NCBI RefSeq assembly: GCF_001634625.1
Contig: NZ_LRSE01000003.1
Coordinates: 186,001 to 250,000, forward strand
DNA from: Croceicoccus bisphenolivorans
GTDB taxonomy: Bacteria > Pseudomonadota > Alphaproteobacteria > Sphingomonadales > Sphingomonadaceae
DNA length: 64,000 nucleotides
Reading direction: 5' to 3'
The position numbers and the translations under genes were made by a program. Shown piece after piece: positions 43,117-51,764 of this stretch. The notes under the pieces are model-generated. The model worked only from the letters and a program-made list of their open reading frames with translations. It searched no databases and had not been told where the DNA came from. How positions within the stretch are numbered: the stretch's first letter is position 1; every line of letters begins with the position of its first letter.

Positions 43117-44025
43117 GTGAACCGGAAATCCGATCCCCAAAGCCGCAGCGGCGGCTTGCCCTACGCCCTCGGCGCCTATTTCATGTGGGGGCTGATCCCG
43201 CTCTATATAGTGCAGCTGAACGGGGTCGACCCATTCCGGCTTGTTGCTTGGCGAGTGGTTTGGACAATCCCGATTTGCGTGGCCGTACTTGCCGTCACGG
43301 GTGAGTTCGGAAAGATGAAGGCCGCACTGACAAATCGCACGGCCCTTGGTCTGCTGGCAACAAGCGCGGCCCTGATCAGCCTGAACTGGACAGTCTATGT
43401 CGCTGCGGTTCAGGCCGGGGCCTTTTATGCCGCCAGCCTGGGCTACTATATCAATCCATTGATCAACGTCGTTATCGGCACCGTCTTCCTTGGCGAAAGG
43501 CTTTCGCGCCTGCAGTGGCTCGCAGTGGCTGTGGCGGCACTGGGCATCGGTATTCTGGCCTTCGCAGCCGCCGCCACGCTTTACATCAGCCTCACCCTGG
43601 CACTCAGCTTCGGTTTCTATGGGTTGGTGCGGAAAAAGGTCCATGTGGATGCGCTACCTGGCCTGACGGTAGAGGTGCTGCTTATCGCGCCGATTGCTTG
43701 TGCCGGCCTGTGGCTCATTCCGGTCACGACGCGTGATTTCACATCCGACGCATCGACCGCCCTGCTGCTGGTAGGAGCGGGAGCGATTACCGGCGTACCG
43801 CTGCTGCTGTTCGCCACCGCAGCCCGGCGCATGACATATTCGGCGCTTGGGTTCACGCAATTCATGGCGCCGACGATGGTGTTCCTGTGCGGGCTGCTCA
43901 TCTTCCGCGAAGAGTTGAAGCAAGCGCAACTGGCTTGCTTCATCCTCATCTGGTTCGCAGTCGCGCTGTTCTGCGCCGATATCATGCGCAGGGGGCGACG
44001 CACGCCCCCTTCCGCGCGGATCTAG
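43117..44025 (+). CDS. rarD: RarD/EamA family permease
   Basis: A 302-residue inner-membrane transporter of the drug/metabolite superfamily with about ten helices in two EamA repeats. The opening GLPYALGAYFMWGLIPLY is characteristic of RarD, and GYYINPLINV and QFMAPTMVFL are further matches. The substrate is unknown. The start is GTG 43117. It converges with dihydroorotase 12 bp away. Confidence 0.92.
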   Translation: MNRKSDPQSRSGGLPYALGAYFMWGLIPLYIVQLNGVDPFRLVAWRVVWTIPICVAVLAVTGEFGKMKAALTNRTALGLLATSAALISLNWTVYVAAVQAGAFYAASLGYYINPLINVVIGTVFLGERLSRLQWLAVAVAALGIGILAFAAAATLYISLTLALSFGFYGLVRKKVHVDALPGLTVEVLLIAPIACAGLWLIPVTTRDFTSDASTALLLVGAGAITGVPLLLFATAARRMTYSALGFTQFMAPTMVFLCGLLIFREELKQAQLACFILIWFAVALFCADIMRRGRRTPPSARI

Positions 44026-44037
44026 GGGCCGAACGCT

Positions 44038-45384
44038 CTAGAGCGCGTGGGCGAAGCGCAGCGATTCGCCCGTCGCCTTTTCGCCAAGCTGCCCTTCCCA
44101 CATGGCGGTATTGCCGCGAATGATCGTGCCGATCACGCGGCCCTTAAGCTCCATGCCGGTGAACGGCGACCAACCGCAGCGCGATGCCAGCCATTCTTCG
44201 GTGACGGTCAAGCTGCCCTTGCGGTCGACGACGGTGAAATCGGCGTCATAGCCCACCGCGATGCGCCCCTTGCCGACCAGCCCGAAAATCCGCTGCACAC
44301 CCGCACTGGTCATGTCGATCAGCCGTTCCAGCGTCATGCGCCCTTCGGCCACATGGTTCAGCATCAGCGGCAACAGTGTCTGCACGCCCGGCATACCGCT
44401 GGGACTGTTCGGATAGGGCTTGGCCTTTTCCTCCAGCGTGTGCGGCGCATGGTCCGAACCGATCACGTCGGGCACACCCTGCTGCAGCCAGTGCCACAGC
44501 CCCTCGACATGCGCCTTGCTGCGGATCGGCGGGTTCATCTGGGCATAGCTGCCAAGGCGGGGATAGGCATCCTCCGCCTCCAGCGTCAGGTGCTGGGGCG
44601 TCACCTCGCACGAGGCGATGTCGCGGTGCTGCGCGATCACGGCCAGTTCGGCCGGGGTCGTCACGTGCAGGATGTGGATCGGGCGGTTCGCTTCGCGCGC
44701 AAGACGCAGGATACGGCGGGTGGCCAGCATGGCCGATTCGTCGTCGCGCCAGACCGGATGGCTGGACGGATCGTTTTCGACGCGCAGGTCCTTGCGCGCG
44801 TTCATCCGCTCCTCGTCCTCGGCATGGATGGCAACGCGGCGGCGGCCCGATGCCAGCACGCGGGCAAGGTTCTCGTCCTCTGCCACCAGCAGGCTGCCGG
44901 TCGATGCGCCCATGAAGATCTTTACGCCCGCCGTGCCGGGAATACGCTCCAGCTCGGCAAGGTTCTCCGCATTTTCCGCCGTTGCCCCGACATAGAAGGC
45001 ATGGTCGCACCACATCCGGTGATGCGCACGCTTCAGCTTGTCATGCACCCGCTCTGCCGTATCGGTGTTCGGGTTGGTGTTCGGCATTTCGAACACCGCG
45101 GTAATCCCGCCCAGCACCGCAGCACGGCTGCCGGTTTCAAGGTCTTCCTTATGCTCCAGACCCGGTTCACGGAAATGGACCTGGCTGTCGATGACACCGG
45201 GCAAGACATCAAGGCCGGTGACATCGACCTTGCGAACGCCGGGAAAGTCCCCAATTCCCACAATGCGGCCATCGGCCACTGCTACATCGGCCCGGACCGG
45301 CCCGGCCGGCGTGTGGACGGTTCCGCCGCTCAGGACCCATTCCGGGCTTTGCAGGGTTTGGGGGGTCTGGATGGTTTCAGTCAT
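44038..45384 (-). CDS. pyrC: Dihydroorotase-type amidohydrolase
   Basis: Cyclises carbamoyl aspartate to dihydroorotate in pyrimidine synthesis. The 448-residue enzyme is of the long, type I-like class. Metal ligands are the paired positions in DSQVHFREPG (the first His is replaced by Gln relative to the usual DxHxH), the Lys in GVKIFMGAST, HILHVTT, and the Asp in IGSDHAPH. The changed DxQxH means function as allantoinase-like or dihydroorotase-like should be kept open. pyrE lies elsewhere in the window. Confidence 0.88.
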   Translation of the reverse strand: MTETIQTPQTLQSPEWVLSGGTVHTPAGPVRADVAVADGRIVGIGDFPGVRKVDVTGLDVLPGVIDSQVHFREPGLEHKEDLETGSRAAVLGGITAVFEMPNTNPNTDTAERVHDKLKRAHHRMWCDHAFYVGATAENAENLAELERIPGTAGVKIFMGASTGSLLVAEDENLARVLASGRRRVAIHAEDEERMNARKDLRVENDPSSHPVWRDDESAMLATRRILRLAREANRPIHILHVTTPAELAVIAQHRDIASCEVTPQHLTLEAEDAYPRLGSYAQMNPPIRSKAHVEGLWHWLQQGVPDVIGSDHAPHTLEEKAKPYPNSPSGMPGVQTLLPLMLNHVAEGRMTLERLIDMTSAGVQRIFGLVGKGRIAVGYDADFTVVDRKGSLTVTEEWLASRCGWSPFTGMELKGRVIGTIIRGNTAMWEGQLGEKATGESLRFAHAL

Positions 45385-45430
45385 GTCGCTTGCTCTAAGC
45401 CGCGACGACAGGTTTGGCAAAGGTGGTTTG

Positions 45431-46195
45431 ATGACAGGCGCAGGCGGAACACGGCTTTGCAAGCGGGCAATCATCCGGTTGACGGGGGAACAGGGCCGCG
45501 GCGGCGAGGATGTCGCCGAATTCCTGCAGGGCCTTGTCACCAACGACGTGAACGGCCCGCTACCGGTATGGGCCGCGCTCCTCTCTCCGCAGGGCAAGGT
45601 ACTGTTCGACTTCTTCGTCTGGCCGGCCAGGGATGCTCTGCTGATCGATTGCGAGGGCGAGCATGTCGATGAACTCGTCAGGCGCCTCACGCTCTATCGC
45701 CTGCGCCGCAAGATCGACATCGCGGTGGACGAGAAAGTGAGTGTGCATTGGACGGCCCATCCCGGCGACGGCGGGGCCGACGATCCGCGCATGGCCGCGA
45801 TCGGCCAGCGCTGGCTCGCCCCTGCCGATACCAGCGACGACACTTGTGCCGACGATGCCTACCTCGCCCACCGGCTGGCGCTGGGCGTGACGGAGGGGCG
45901 GGCGGAACTGGGCCATGACCGAACGCTATGGCTGGAATGCAATGCCGCCGAACTGCACGGCGTCAGCTTTCGCAAGGGATGCTATGTCGGGCAGGAAAAC
46001 ACCGCGCGGATGAACTGGCGGCAAAAGGTCAACCGCCGACTTGCCGTAGTGCCGATAGAAGCATCGAACGAGGATCGGCGGCGCATGGCCTATCCCGATC
46101 TGGCGGTTGCGGTGGAACAGGTTCGCGTGGCCGATGTCGACGTTGCCATCTTCCCGAAGTGGCTGCAGGCCGCGTTGGCGACTGACGAAAGCTAG
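45431..46195 (+). CDS. ygfZ: Folate-binding Fe-S assembly protein YgfZ/IbaG-type
   Basis: A 254-residue aminomethyltransferase-fold protein that uses tetrahydrofolate and supports repair or assembly of certain Fe-S enzymes such as MiaB. The diagnostic KGCYVGQE lies near residues 178-185, and the N-terminal part has FLQGLVTNDV. ATG 45431 has AAAGG a few bases upstream. It is divergent from dihydroorotase and almost touches the convergent TetR gene. miaB, nfuA and folB are also in this window. Confidence 0.93.
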   Translation: MTGAGGTRLCKRAIIRLTGEQGRGGEDVAEFLQGLVTNDVNGPLPVWAALLSPQGKVLFDFFVWPARDALLIDCEGEHVDELVRRLTLYRLRRKIDIAVDEKVSVHWTAHPGDGGADDPRMAAIGQRWLAPADTSDDTCADDAYLAHRLALGVTEGRAELGHDRTLWLECNAAELHGVSFRKGCYVGQENTARMNWRQKVNRRLAVVPIEASNEDRRRMAYPDLAVAVEQVRVADVDVAIFPKWLQAALATDES

Positions 46196-46196
46196 C

Positions 46197-46793
46197 TCAG
46201 ACCGGGACTTTCGCTTCTTCCCCGCGGGGTAGCAGCAGGCGAAGTTGCTGGGCCGCCGTTTCACGCGCGTGTCCGTGCGGCAAATCAAGGGCGTCAGCCA
46301 ACGTGGGGCCGATCATCGCCTCACCAAGGGCCTGCAGGACAAGCATCATCGTAGCTTCGCGGACCCCTCGCCAGTCTTCGCCCTCTGGTCCAATCTCGTC
46401 CACCAGCGTGTGGATCGCTTCGAAAATCGGGTCTAGCGCATCCTCGTTGCCGGATATCGTCATCCAGCTCGCCAGCGCTCCGGCACCCTCGGTATCGAAG
46501 GCGTCGAAGACCAGATCGACGACGTCACGTGCCGTTCCGCGACCTTCCCTGCGGGCAGCGACAGCTTGCGCGATCGTGGCGCAAACCGTCTGGCCCAGAT
46601 GGCCGGCAAGGGCTTTCTGCAAGCCAGCGGCGCTACCGAAATGGTGCAGCAAATTGGAATGGGTACGCCCGACACGCGCGGCGACCGCCTTCAGCGTTAC
46701 CGCTTGCGGCCCGGCCTCTATCAATATCTCGCGCGCCGCGCGCAGCGCGATCCGGCGACTGTCCGCCGGACTGAGGCGCTTCCTCGTTGACAT
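46197..46793 (-). CDS. TetR family transcriptional regulator
   Basis: A 198-residue regulator with an N-terminal HTH (VTLKAVAARVGRTHSNLLHHFGS, about residues 33-55) and a TetR-like ligand domain. The start is ATG 46793; the longer open frame runs into the divergent gene. It is separated by only 31 bp from the divergent metal-dependent hydrolase, so the two probably share an operator and the hydrolase is the likely target. Confidence 0.9.
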   Translation of the reverse strand: MSTRKRLSPADSRRIALRAAREILIEAGPQAVTLKAVAARVGRTHSNLLHHFGSAAGLQKALAGHLGQTVCATIAQAVAARREGRGTARDVVDLVFDAFDTEGAGALASWMTISGNEDALDPIFEAIHTLVDEIGPEGEDWRGVREATMMLVLQALGEAMIGPTLADALDLPHGHARETAAQQLRLLLPRGEEAKVPV

Positions 46794-46824
46794 ACCTGTC
46801 AGTTCCCTCCACCCTCGGTAACCT

Positions 46825-47685
46825 ATGTTGCGTAGCACAAAAATCGGGGTTCCGACAGATGCTGCGGATCTTGCTGCAACTGCGAAGGCGGCAGACCCGA
46901 CAATCATCGTGCGGGACCGGCGTTTCTCTCGCCAGCAGCTGTCCGCCCGGTGGTGGGTTGGCGGCGATCCGTTTGCCACTGCCGTGTTCAATTCGCTGTC
47001 GCTCAGCTTTCCGCGCGGCGAAGCCTATTTCATAGAATCGGTGCGCGTATTCAGGGATGACGTGGACGAACCGCTGGCCAGCGAAATCCGCGCCTTCATC
47101 GCGCAGGAAGTCAACCACAGCCGCGAACACCTTGCCTTCAACCGTGCGGTTGCAGATGCCGGTTACGATACGAAAGGGCTGGACGCGGTGATCGCTGCTG
47201 TGCTGGGCGAAGCGCGCAACCGCCCTCCGATCGTGAGCCTCGCCGCGACGATGGCGCTGGAACATTTCACCGCGATGTTCGCACACCTGCTGCTGGTGGA
47301 CAGGAGCATTCTTGCCAATGCAGATCCCGCCCTTGCCGACATGTGGCGATGGCACGCGATCGAAGAGATCGAGCACAAGGCCGTCGCCTACGACACGTGG
47401 CTCCACGCAACGAAAGACTGGCCCCGCTTGCGCCGGTGGAAGGTGAAGGCACTGCTGATGCTGGTCTGCACCCGCAATTTCATGATGCTGCGGTACCAGG
47501 GCGCGATCGAACTGCTGCGACAGGACGGGATCACCGGCTGGCGCGCCCACTGGGGCGTTCTTCGCTATGCCTTTGGCAAGCCGGGAATGGTCAGGCGTAT
47601 CGCATCCGAATGGATCGCGTACTTCCTGCCCGGTTTCCATCCGTGGAACCGGGATGACCGCGCCCTGATCGAAAACGCGGGCTAG
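46825..47685 (+). CDS. Predicted metal-dependent hydrolase (PF10118/COG3687-like)
   Basis: A 286-residue, mostly helical protein with conserved His/Glu clusters suggesting a di-metal (diiron-like) site: QEVNHSREH, ALEHFTAMFAH and WHAIEEIEHK. The family is annotated as metal-dependent hydrolase on weak grounds, and a diiron oxygenase is just as plausible from the ligand pattern. The C-terminal part is rich in Trp and Arg. It is probably regulated by the adjacent TetR protein. Confidence 0.85.
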   Translation: MLRSTKIGVPTDAADLAATAKAADPTIIVRDRRFSRQQLSARWWVGGDPFATAVFNSLSLSFPRGEAYFIESVRVFRDDVDEPLASEIRAFIAQEVNHSREHLAFNRAVADAGYDTKGLDAVIAAVLGEARNRPPIVSLAATMALEHFTAMFAHLLLVDRSILANADPALADMWRWHAIEEIEHKAVAYDTWLHATKDWPRLRRWKVKALLMLVCTRNFMMLRYQGAIELLRQDGITGWRAHWGVLRYAFGKPGMVRRIASEWIAYFLPGFHPWNRDDRALIENAG

Positions 47686-47691
47686 GCGCGC

Positions 47692-48033
47692 TCAGGCCGC
47701 CACCAATGGTGGCAGCGCAAGCGTACCGTCATCCAGCGGCGGCAGGCTTCCGGCCAGTTCGGCCAAGGTGTCTTCCGCCTCTCCGAACAGGCCCACGTGC
47801 CGCCATGCCGGCGCCAGCCAGAGCTGCGATTCCCACTCACGCTCCAGCGGGCGGAAACCGGCAGTGCCGATCAGCTTCGCACCCCGCGATCCGGGCATGG
47901 TTATGACCAGCCCCTTCCCGCCTTTTATGGCGTGCAGGGGATTGTGCCGCGCAGGCACTTCGATGCGGGACAATCCCGCGCGATCTTCCGGCCAGGCCGG
48001 ACGGAAGAACAGGTTCTCACTACGGATGAACAT
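47692..48033 (-). CDS. Short GNAT-like protein downstream of rpmA
   Basis: A 113-residue protein that opens like a GNAT acetyltransferase (MFIRSENLFFRPAWPED) and has KLIGTAGFRPL followed by ESQLWLAPAWR, corresponding to the acetyltransferase core. The acetyl-CoA-binding loop and the C-terminal half of the domain are missing, so it looks shortened or internally deleted and may not be catalytic. AAGGGAG precedes ATG 48033. In sphingomonads a full GNAT gene often follows rplU-rpmA. Confidence 0.65.
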   Translation of the reverse strand: MFIRSENLFFRPAWPEDRAGLSRIEVPARHNPLHAIKGGKGLVITMPGSRGAKLIGTAGFRPLEREWESQLWLAPAWRHVGLFGEAEDTLAELAGSLPPLDDGTLALPPLVAA

Positions 48034-48143
48034 GACTGCTCGCTCCCTTCAGGCGCGCACCCCTTGGCACACGCACGTTGCAATCGCATGGCAAACCAGG
48101 TCCGGATCGACCCGGATGCCATGTGTCGGGAGAGCAAATGAAA

Positions 48144-48174
48144 AAGGGAGACGGGCTATGGGCCCCTCTCCCTT
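48144..48174 (-). terminator. Intrinsic terminator after rpmA
   Basis: AAGGGAGA (48144-48151) and TCTCCCTT (48167-48174) form an 8-bp stem. Read on the minus strand it is followed by a T-rich CCTTTTTCATTT run, a good Rho-independent terminator for the rplU-rpmA transcript. Confidence 0.75.
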
Positions 48175-48178
48175 GCTG

Positions 48179-48223
48179 GCCGATCCGGTGTGGATCGGCG
48201 GGGCCATCCCGTCAGGATGGCCC
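48179..48223. repeat. Two further hairpins between rpmA and its terminator
   Basis: GCCGATCC/GGATCGGC (48179-48186 and 48192-48199, 5-base loop) and GGGCCATCC/GGATGGCCC (48201-48209 and 48215-48223, 5-base loop) are perfect stems lying between the rpmA stop and the terminator. With the terminator this makes three consecutive hairpins in about 80 bp. Confidence 0.75.
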
Positions 48224-48239
48224 TTTATCGACCATCCGG

Positions 48240-48509
48240 TTATTCGGCGGCTTCTGCCATCGCGTCTACCGACACGTACTTGCGGCCAAGCTTGCCGTCG
48301 TGGAATCGCACCTGGCCTTCGGCCAGCGCAAACAGCGTGTGATCGCGACCGATGCCGACGTTGGTGCCGGGGTAGAACTTCGTGCCGCGCTGGCGGACGA
48401 GGATGTTGCCGCCGACGACCGCTTCGCCACCGAACTTCTTCACGCCAAGGCGGCGACCGGCTGAATCGCGACCGTTGCGCGACGAACCGCCTGCTTTTTT
48501 ATGTGCCAT
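48240..48509 (-). CDS. rpmA: 50S ribosomal protein L27
   Basis: An 89-residue ribosomal protein near the peptidyl-transferase centre. The N-terminus [16 protein letters not shown] and the following [11 protein letters not shown] are diagnostic. It follows rplU by 32 bp. No N-terminal cleavable extension of the Firmicutes type is present. Confidence 0.98.
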   Translation of the reverse strand: MAHKKAGGSSRNGRDSAGRRLGVKKFGGEAVVGGNILVRQRGTKFYPGTNVGIGRDHTLFALAEGQVRFHDGKLGRKYVSVDAMAEAAE

Positions 48510-48541
48510 GGTTTAGTGCTCCGATCCGTGTGGGCAGCCGA

Positions 48542-48895
48542 TCAGGCCGCGTCTTCCGTCTTGTCTTCGGCCTTCTTCTTCGGCGCGGCCTTCTTGGCTG
48601 CTCCGACAGAAGTGATGCGCAGCAGGGTCATCTGCTGGCGGTGGCCGTTCTTGCGGCGATAGTTGTGGCGGCGACGCTTCTTGAAAACGATCACCTTTTC
48701 CGACTTCGCCTGCGCGATGATCTCTGCCGAAACAGTTACCTTCGAAGCGTCTTCCAGCTTGTCGCCTTCACCAGCGAGCAGGACATCGCCCAAAGTGATC
48801 GTGTCGCCAGCTTCACCCGCCAGCTTCTCGACCGCGATCTTGTCTCCTTCGGCGACGCGATACTGCTTGCCGCCCGTACGCACGATTGCGAACAT
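48542..48895 (-). CDS. rplU: 50S ribosomal protein L21
   Basis: A 117-residue protein that binds 23S rRNA. It opens [18 protein letters not shown] and has the [17 protein letters not shown] block. A C-terminal Lys/Ala/Glu-rich tail (after residue 103) extends beyond the E. coli protein, as in other alphaproteobacteria. It is transcribed from a promoter about 100 bp upstream. Confidence 0.98.
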   Translation of the reverse strand: MFAIVRTGGKQYRVAEGDKIAVEKLAGEAGDTITLGDVLLAGEGDKLEDASKVTVSAEIIAQAKSEKVIVFKKRRRHNYRRKNGHRQQMTLLRITSVGAAKKAAPKKKAEDKTEDAA

Positions 48896-49000
48896 TGTTC
48901 ACCTGTCTGTTCTGCCGCGATGCCACGACCCGACGTCAGTGCGCCGATGTTGTATCCGTGCCGATCTGCGGACGATTGTTCCGGCCAGCCGCAAACGCGA

Positions 49001-49029
49001 CCTATACCGGAGTGAGCGGTGCCCGTTAA
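49001..49029 (-). promoter_or_regulatory. Putative rplU-rpmA promoter
   Basis: On the minus strand TTAACG (49029-49024), a 17-bp spacer and TATAGG (49006-49001) form a plausible promoter. The same -10 hexamer occurs in the ctaC promoter. A TTGACA at 49051-49046 is an alternative -35 with a poorer -10 (TAACGG). The rest of the 270-bp gap, up to the lipoprotein start at 49166, shows no further structure. Confidence 0.45.
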
Positions 49030-49165
49030 TCGAGAAGGCCCGCGATGTCAACGTGCAGCCCGCGGATTCTTGCCCGCAGATTCCCGCCAGCGCCGCGATG
49101 CACAACCGCCGATGCGGAAGGTGGGTGCTGGCGGGGACAAATCAAGCTGCTATGGGTGTGCGACG

Positions 49166-49693
49166 ATGCTGAATAACATGCCTTTGATCCGCACCCTGGC
49201 AGCGGCCACTGTGATCGTGTCCCTGTCCGCCTGCGCATCCGACGATTCGCTTTACCCTTCACTGGCCCGCCGCGATGCGGAGCGGATGGTCGGCAGCGCC
49301 GCTCCGGCCGAACCGGAATTGCCGCCCGCACCGCCCGCCCCGCTGCCGGCGGACCTGCCCGGAAAACTCGCCGCAATCGAAGCAAACGCAGCGAAAGCTC
49401 ACGCCGTTTTCGTGGAGCGGGAGGCAACAGCCCGCCGCCGTGCCGCACCGGGGGCGGAACCGGGATCGCTGGCATGGTCCGATGCCGAAGTCGCGCTGTC
49501 CAGCCTCGAATCGGCGCGCAGCGACACGATGTTCGCATTGGCCGATATCGATTCGCTGCTGGCCACGGGCGCGGTTTCGCAGGCCGATACCGGCGTGAAC
49601 GCGGGCCTGCCGGAAATTGCGGCGTTGCGTGAACGTATCGCCGATCTCGTCAGTGCAGAGGACGCGGTGTTGGTGGAGTTGCGCGGGCTTTAG
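49166..49693 (+). CDS. Small lipoprotein of unknown function
   Basis: A 175-residue predicted lipoprotein with lipobox LSAC (Cys at residue 23), followed by a Pro/Ala-rich linker (ELPPAPPAPLPADLPGKL) and a helical, Ala-rich remainder that may form a short coiled coil. No known domain is recognised. ATG 49166 or 49178 could start it. Its stop overlaps the convergent moaE stop by 4 bp. Confidence 0.75.
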   Translation: MLNNMPLIRTLAAATVIVSLSACASDDSLYPSLARRDAERMVGSAAPAEPELPPAPPAPLPADLPGKLAAIEANAAKAHAVFVEREATARRRAAPGAEPGSLAWSDAEVALSSLESARSDTMFALADIDSLLATGAVSQADTGVNAGLPEIAALRERIADLVSAEDAVLVELRGL

Positions 49694-50148
49694 GGAACCG
49701 CGTTCCAGCGGGTCAGGTCGGCATGGTCCTGATCGCGCGGCTCGACCCACCGCCAGCCTTGCGCGGTCTTCTCCCGCTTCCAGAACCATGCGCTGCTCTT
49801 CAGGTGGTCCATCAGGAAGTCGGCGGCCGCAAACGCGTCGCGGCGGTGGCGCGCTGCACAGGCGACCAGCACGATCGGATCGCCCGGCACCATCACGCCA
49901 ACACGATGGATGGCCATGACGCTCGCAAGCGGCCAGTGCCCTTCGGCCCGACGGACGAGCGCCTCCATTCCCGGCAGGGTCAGCGGTTCGTAATGGCGCA
50001 GTTCCAGCGCCTCGACAGGATCGCCGTCCTCTTGCCGCACTTGCCCCAGGAAACTGACGATCCCGCCTGCCGACTGGCTTGCGTGGCTGAACCGTTCCAG
50101 TTCGCAAGCCGGATCGAATGCTTCCAGTGCAAGGACGACCCGGCGCAT
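49690..50148 (-). CDS. moaE: Molybdopterin synthase catalytic subunit MoaE
   Basis: Inserts sulfur from thiocarboxylated MoaD into precursor Z (cPMP). The 152-residue protein contains GGIVSFLGQVR, LELRHYEPLTLPGM, HRVGVMVPGDPIVLVA and HRRDAF, the standard MoaE blocks, and the catalytic Lys in WKREKT. It lies 1 bp after moaD and is the last gene of the long leftward run. Confidence 0.95.
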   Translation of the reverse strand: MRRVVLALEAFDPACELERFSHASQSAGGIVSFLGQVRQEDGDPVEALELRHYEPLTLPGMEALVRRAEGHWPLASVMAIHRVGVMVPGDPIVLVACAARHRRDAFAAADFLMDHLKSSAWFWKREKTAQGWRWVEPRDQDHADLTRWNAVP

Positions 50149-50149
50149 G

Positions 50150-50395
50150 TCAGCCCCCGCTGACAGGCGGCAGGAACGCCAGTTCGTCGCCATTTCCCGC
50201 CAGCACTTCGCCCGCCGCGACGAGATTTCCGTTGAGGGCGATCCGTACCTTGGGAGCACCGATGGCCACGGCCAGTCCGGGCGCCAGCCGCTCGGCAATG
50301 CGGGCAAGCGACAGCGGCTCCGCCACGTCGAGCACCATGTCTGGTCCGCCCGCCACGTCTTCCAGCGGGCCGAGGAACAGCAGTGTCAGGCTCAT
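50150..50395 (-). CDS. moaD: Molybdopterin synthase sulfur carrier subunit MoaD
   Basis: An 81-residue ubiquitin-fold sulfur carrier. The protein ends PPVSGG; the terminal Gly-Gly is what MoeB-type enzymes adenylate and thiocarboxylate. LNGNLVAAGEVLAGNGDELAF fits the family. It lies between moaA and moaE, one base from each. Confidence 0.93.
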   Translation of the reverse strand: MSLTLLFLGPLEDVAGGPDMVLDVAEPLSLARIAERLAPGLAVAIGAPKVRIALNGNLVAAGEVLAGNGDELAFLPPVSGG

Positions 50396-50396
50396 C

Positions 50397-51419
50397 TCAG
50401 CCCCCGGTCACCGACATGTGGCGGGCCAGCGCGGGGGCCTCGCCCTTCTCGCGAATCGCGAATGCGTGGCGGTGGGGCTTGATCGTCATTGCTTCTGTCA
50501 GTGCGGCGGCAAGGGCGCCGTCCGGATCGGCGGAGCGTACCGCCGCCCTCAGATCGACCTGCTCTCGCCCGCCAAGGCATGCATATAGCTGACCCGTGGT
50601 CGTCACCCGGACACGGTTGCAGCCGTCGCAGAAATTGCCGGTCAGCGGCGTGATCAGGCCCAGCCTGCCGCCGGTTTCGGCGACGCGGACATAGCGGGCC
50701 GGCCCGCCGCTGCGATGGCTGTCCTCCGTCAGGGTCCAGCGCCGTTCCAGTTCGGCGCGCACTTGCGTCAGCGGCAGGTACTGGTCGACACGCTCGCCAT
50801 CGATTTCGCCCAGCGGCATCACCTCGATCAGCGTCGCCTCGTGCCCCTCGCCATGCGCCCAGGCGATGATTTCGGCGATCTCGTCCCCGTTCACGCCTTT
50901 CAGCGCGACGGTATTCAACTTGACCGCAAGGCCCGCCGCCTTTGCCGCGGCGATTCCTTCCAGCACTTGTGCCAGCCGGTCACGGCGGGAAAGCTCTGCA
51001 AAACGTACAGGGTCCAGCGTGTCCAGCGACACGTTCACCCGCCGGACACCGGCAGCGAACAGGTCATCGGCAAATTCGGAAAGGCGCGTACCGTTAGTGG
51101 TCAGCGTCAGTTCGTCCAGATGCCCCTGCCCGTCATCGTTGCCGATCCTGCGGCCCAATGCACGGACGAGGTCGATCATGTCGCGACGGACCAGCGGCTC
51201 CCCACCGGTCAGCCTGATCTTGGTAACGCCGCGCGCGATGAAGGCCAAAGCCACGCGGTGCAGTTCTTCCAAGGTGAGAACTTCCGCCCGTGGCAGGAAC
51301 TGCATCTTTTCGGGCATGCAGTACTGGCAACGCAAGTCGCACCTGTCCGTCACCGAAAGGCGCAAATAAGTGATACGGCGTTGAAAACCGTCGATCAGGG
51401 GCGTTCTGTCGGGAGCCAT
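50397..51419 (-). CDS. moaA: GTP 3',8-cyclase MoaA
   Basis: A radical-SAM enzyme for the first step of molybdenum cofactor synthesis. The 340-residue protein contains CDLRCQYC near residues 27-34 for the radical-SAM cluster. The second cluster motif is CDGCNRVR plus a further Cys in YACLGGRE. The canonical C-terminal Gly-Gly is present (VTGG). moaC and later Moco genes are not adjacent. Confidence 0.96.
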   Translation of the reverse strand: MAPDRTPLIDGFQRRITYLRLSVTDRCDLRCQYCMPEKMQFLPRAEVLTLEELHRVALAFIARGVTKIRLTGGEPLVRRDMIDLVRALGRRIGNDDGQGHLDELTLTTNGTRLSEFADDLFAAGVRRVNVSLDTLDPVRFAELSRRDRLAQVLEGIAAAKAAGLAVKLNTVALKGVNGDEIAEIIAWAHGEGHEATLIEVMPLGEIDGERVDQYLPLTQVRAELERRWTLTEDSHRSGGPARYVRVAETGGRLGLITPLTGNFCDGCNRVRVTTTGQLYACLGGREQVDLRAAVRSADPDGALAAALTEAMTIKPHRHAFAIREKGEAPALARHMSVTGG

Positions 51420-51437
51420 CGCGCTTAGCGTGCCACA

Positions 51438-51764
51438 TCAACCGGCGATGAGCAATTGACCGGTGACTCCGCCGTTTTTCGACAGGAACTCGACCGTTGC
51501 AGCGATGCTGGCTTCATCAGCAATCGGATCGGCGGGCGCAACCGCATTCACGCGCAGGGGCGCATACTTGCGGGCAAGAGCGGCAATTGCCTCGCCCCGC
51601 CAGCGATGCGGCTTGGCATCGGCATGGTCGAAACGAACGATCAGGCCGTCGCCTTTGGCCAGCGCAGCCTCCAGTTCGGGGAGTATCTCGGCATGGAAAC
51701 GGGTTGCGGCAGATAGCGGTTCGGCATCGCCCAGCCGTGCCACGATGACCCGTGTTTCCGTCAC
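51438..51764 (-). CDS. Short Rossmann/SDR-like protein
   Basis: A 108-residue protein resembling the C-terminal part of a short-chain dehydrogenase: an AAL-Arg-Lys helix, LRVNAVAPADP, then EFLSKNGGVTGQLLIAG. The glycine-rich NAD site and the YxxxK catalytic pair are absent, so oxidoreductase activity is doubtful. GTG 51764 overlaps the folB stop (GTGA). Small proteins of this type occur beside folB in sphingomonads, perhaps as a pteridine-binding remnant. Confidence 0.75.
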   Translation of the reverse strand: MTETRVIVARLGDAEPLSAATRFHAEILPELEAALAKGDGLIVRFDHADAKPHRWRGEAIAALARKYAPLRVNAVAPADPIADEASIAATVEFLSKNGGVTGQLLIAG

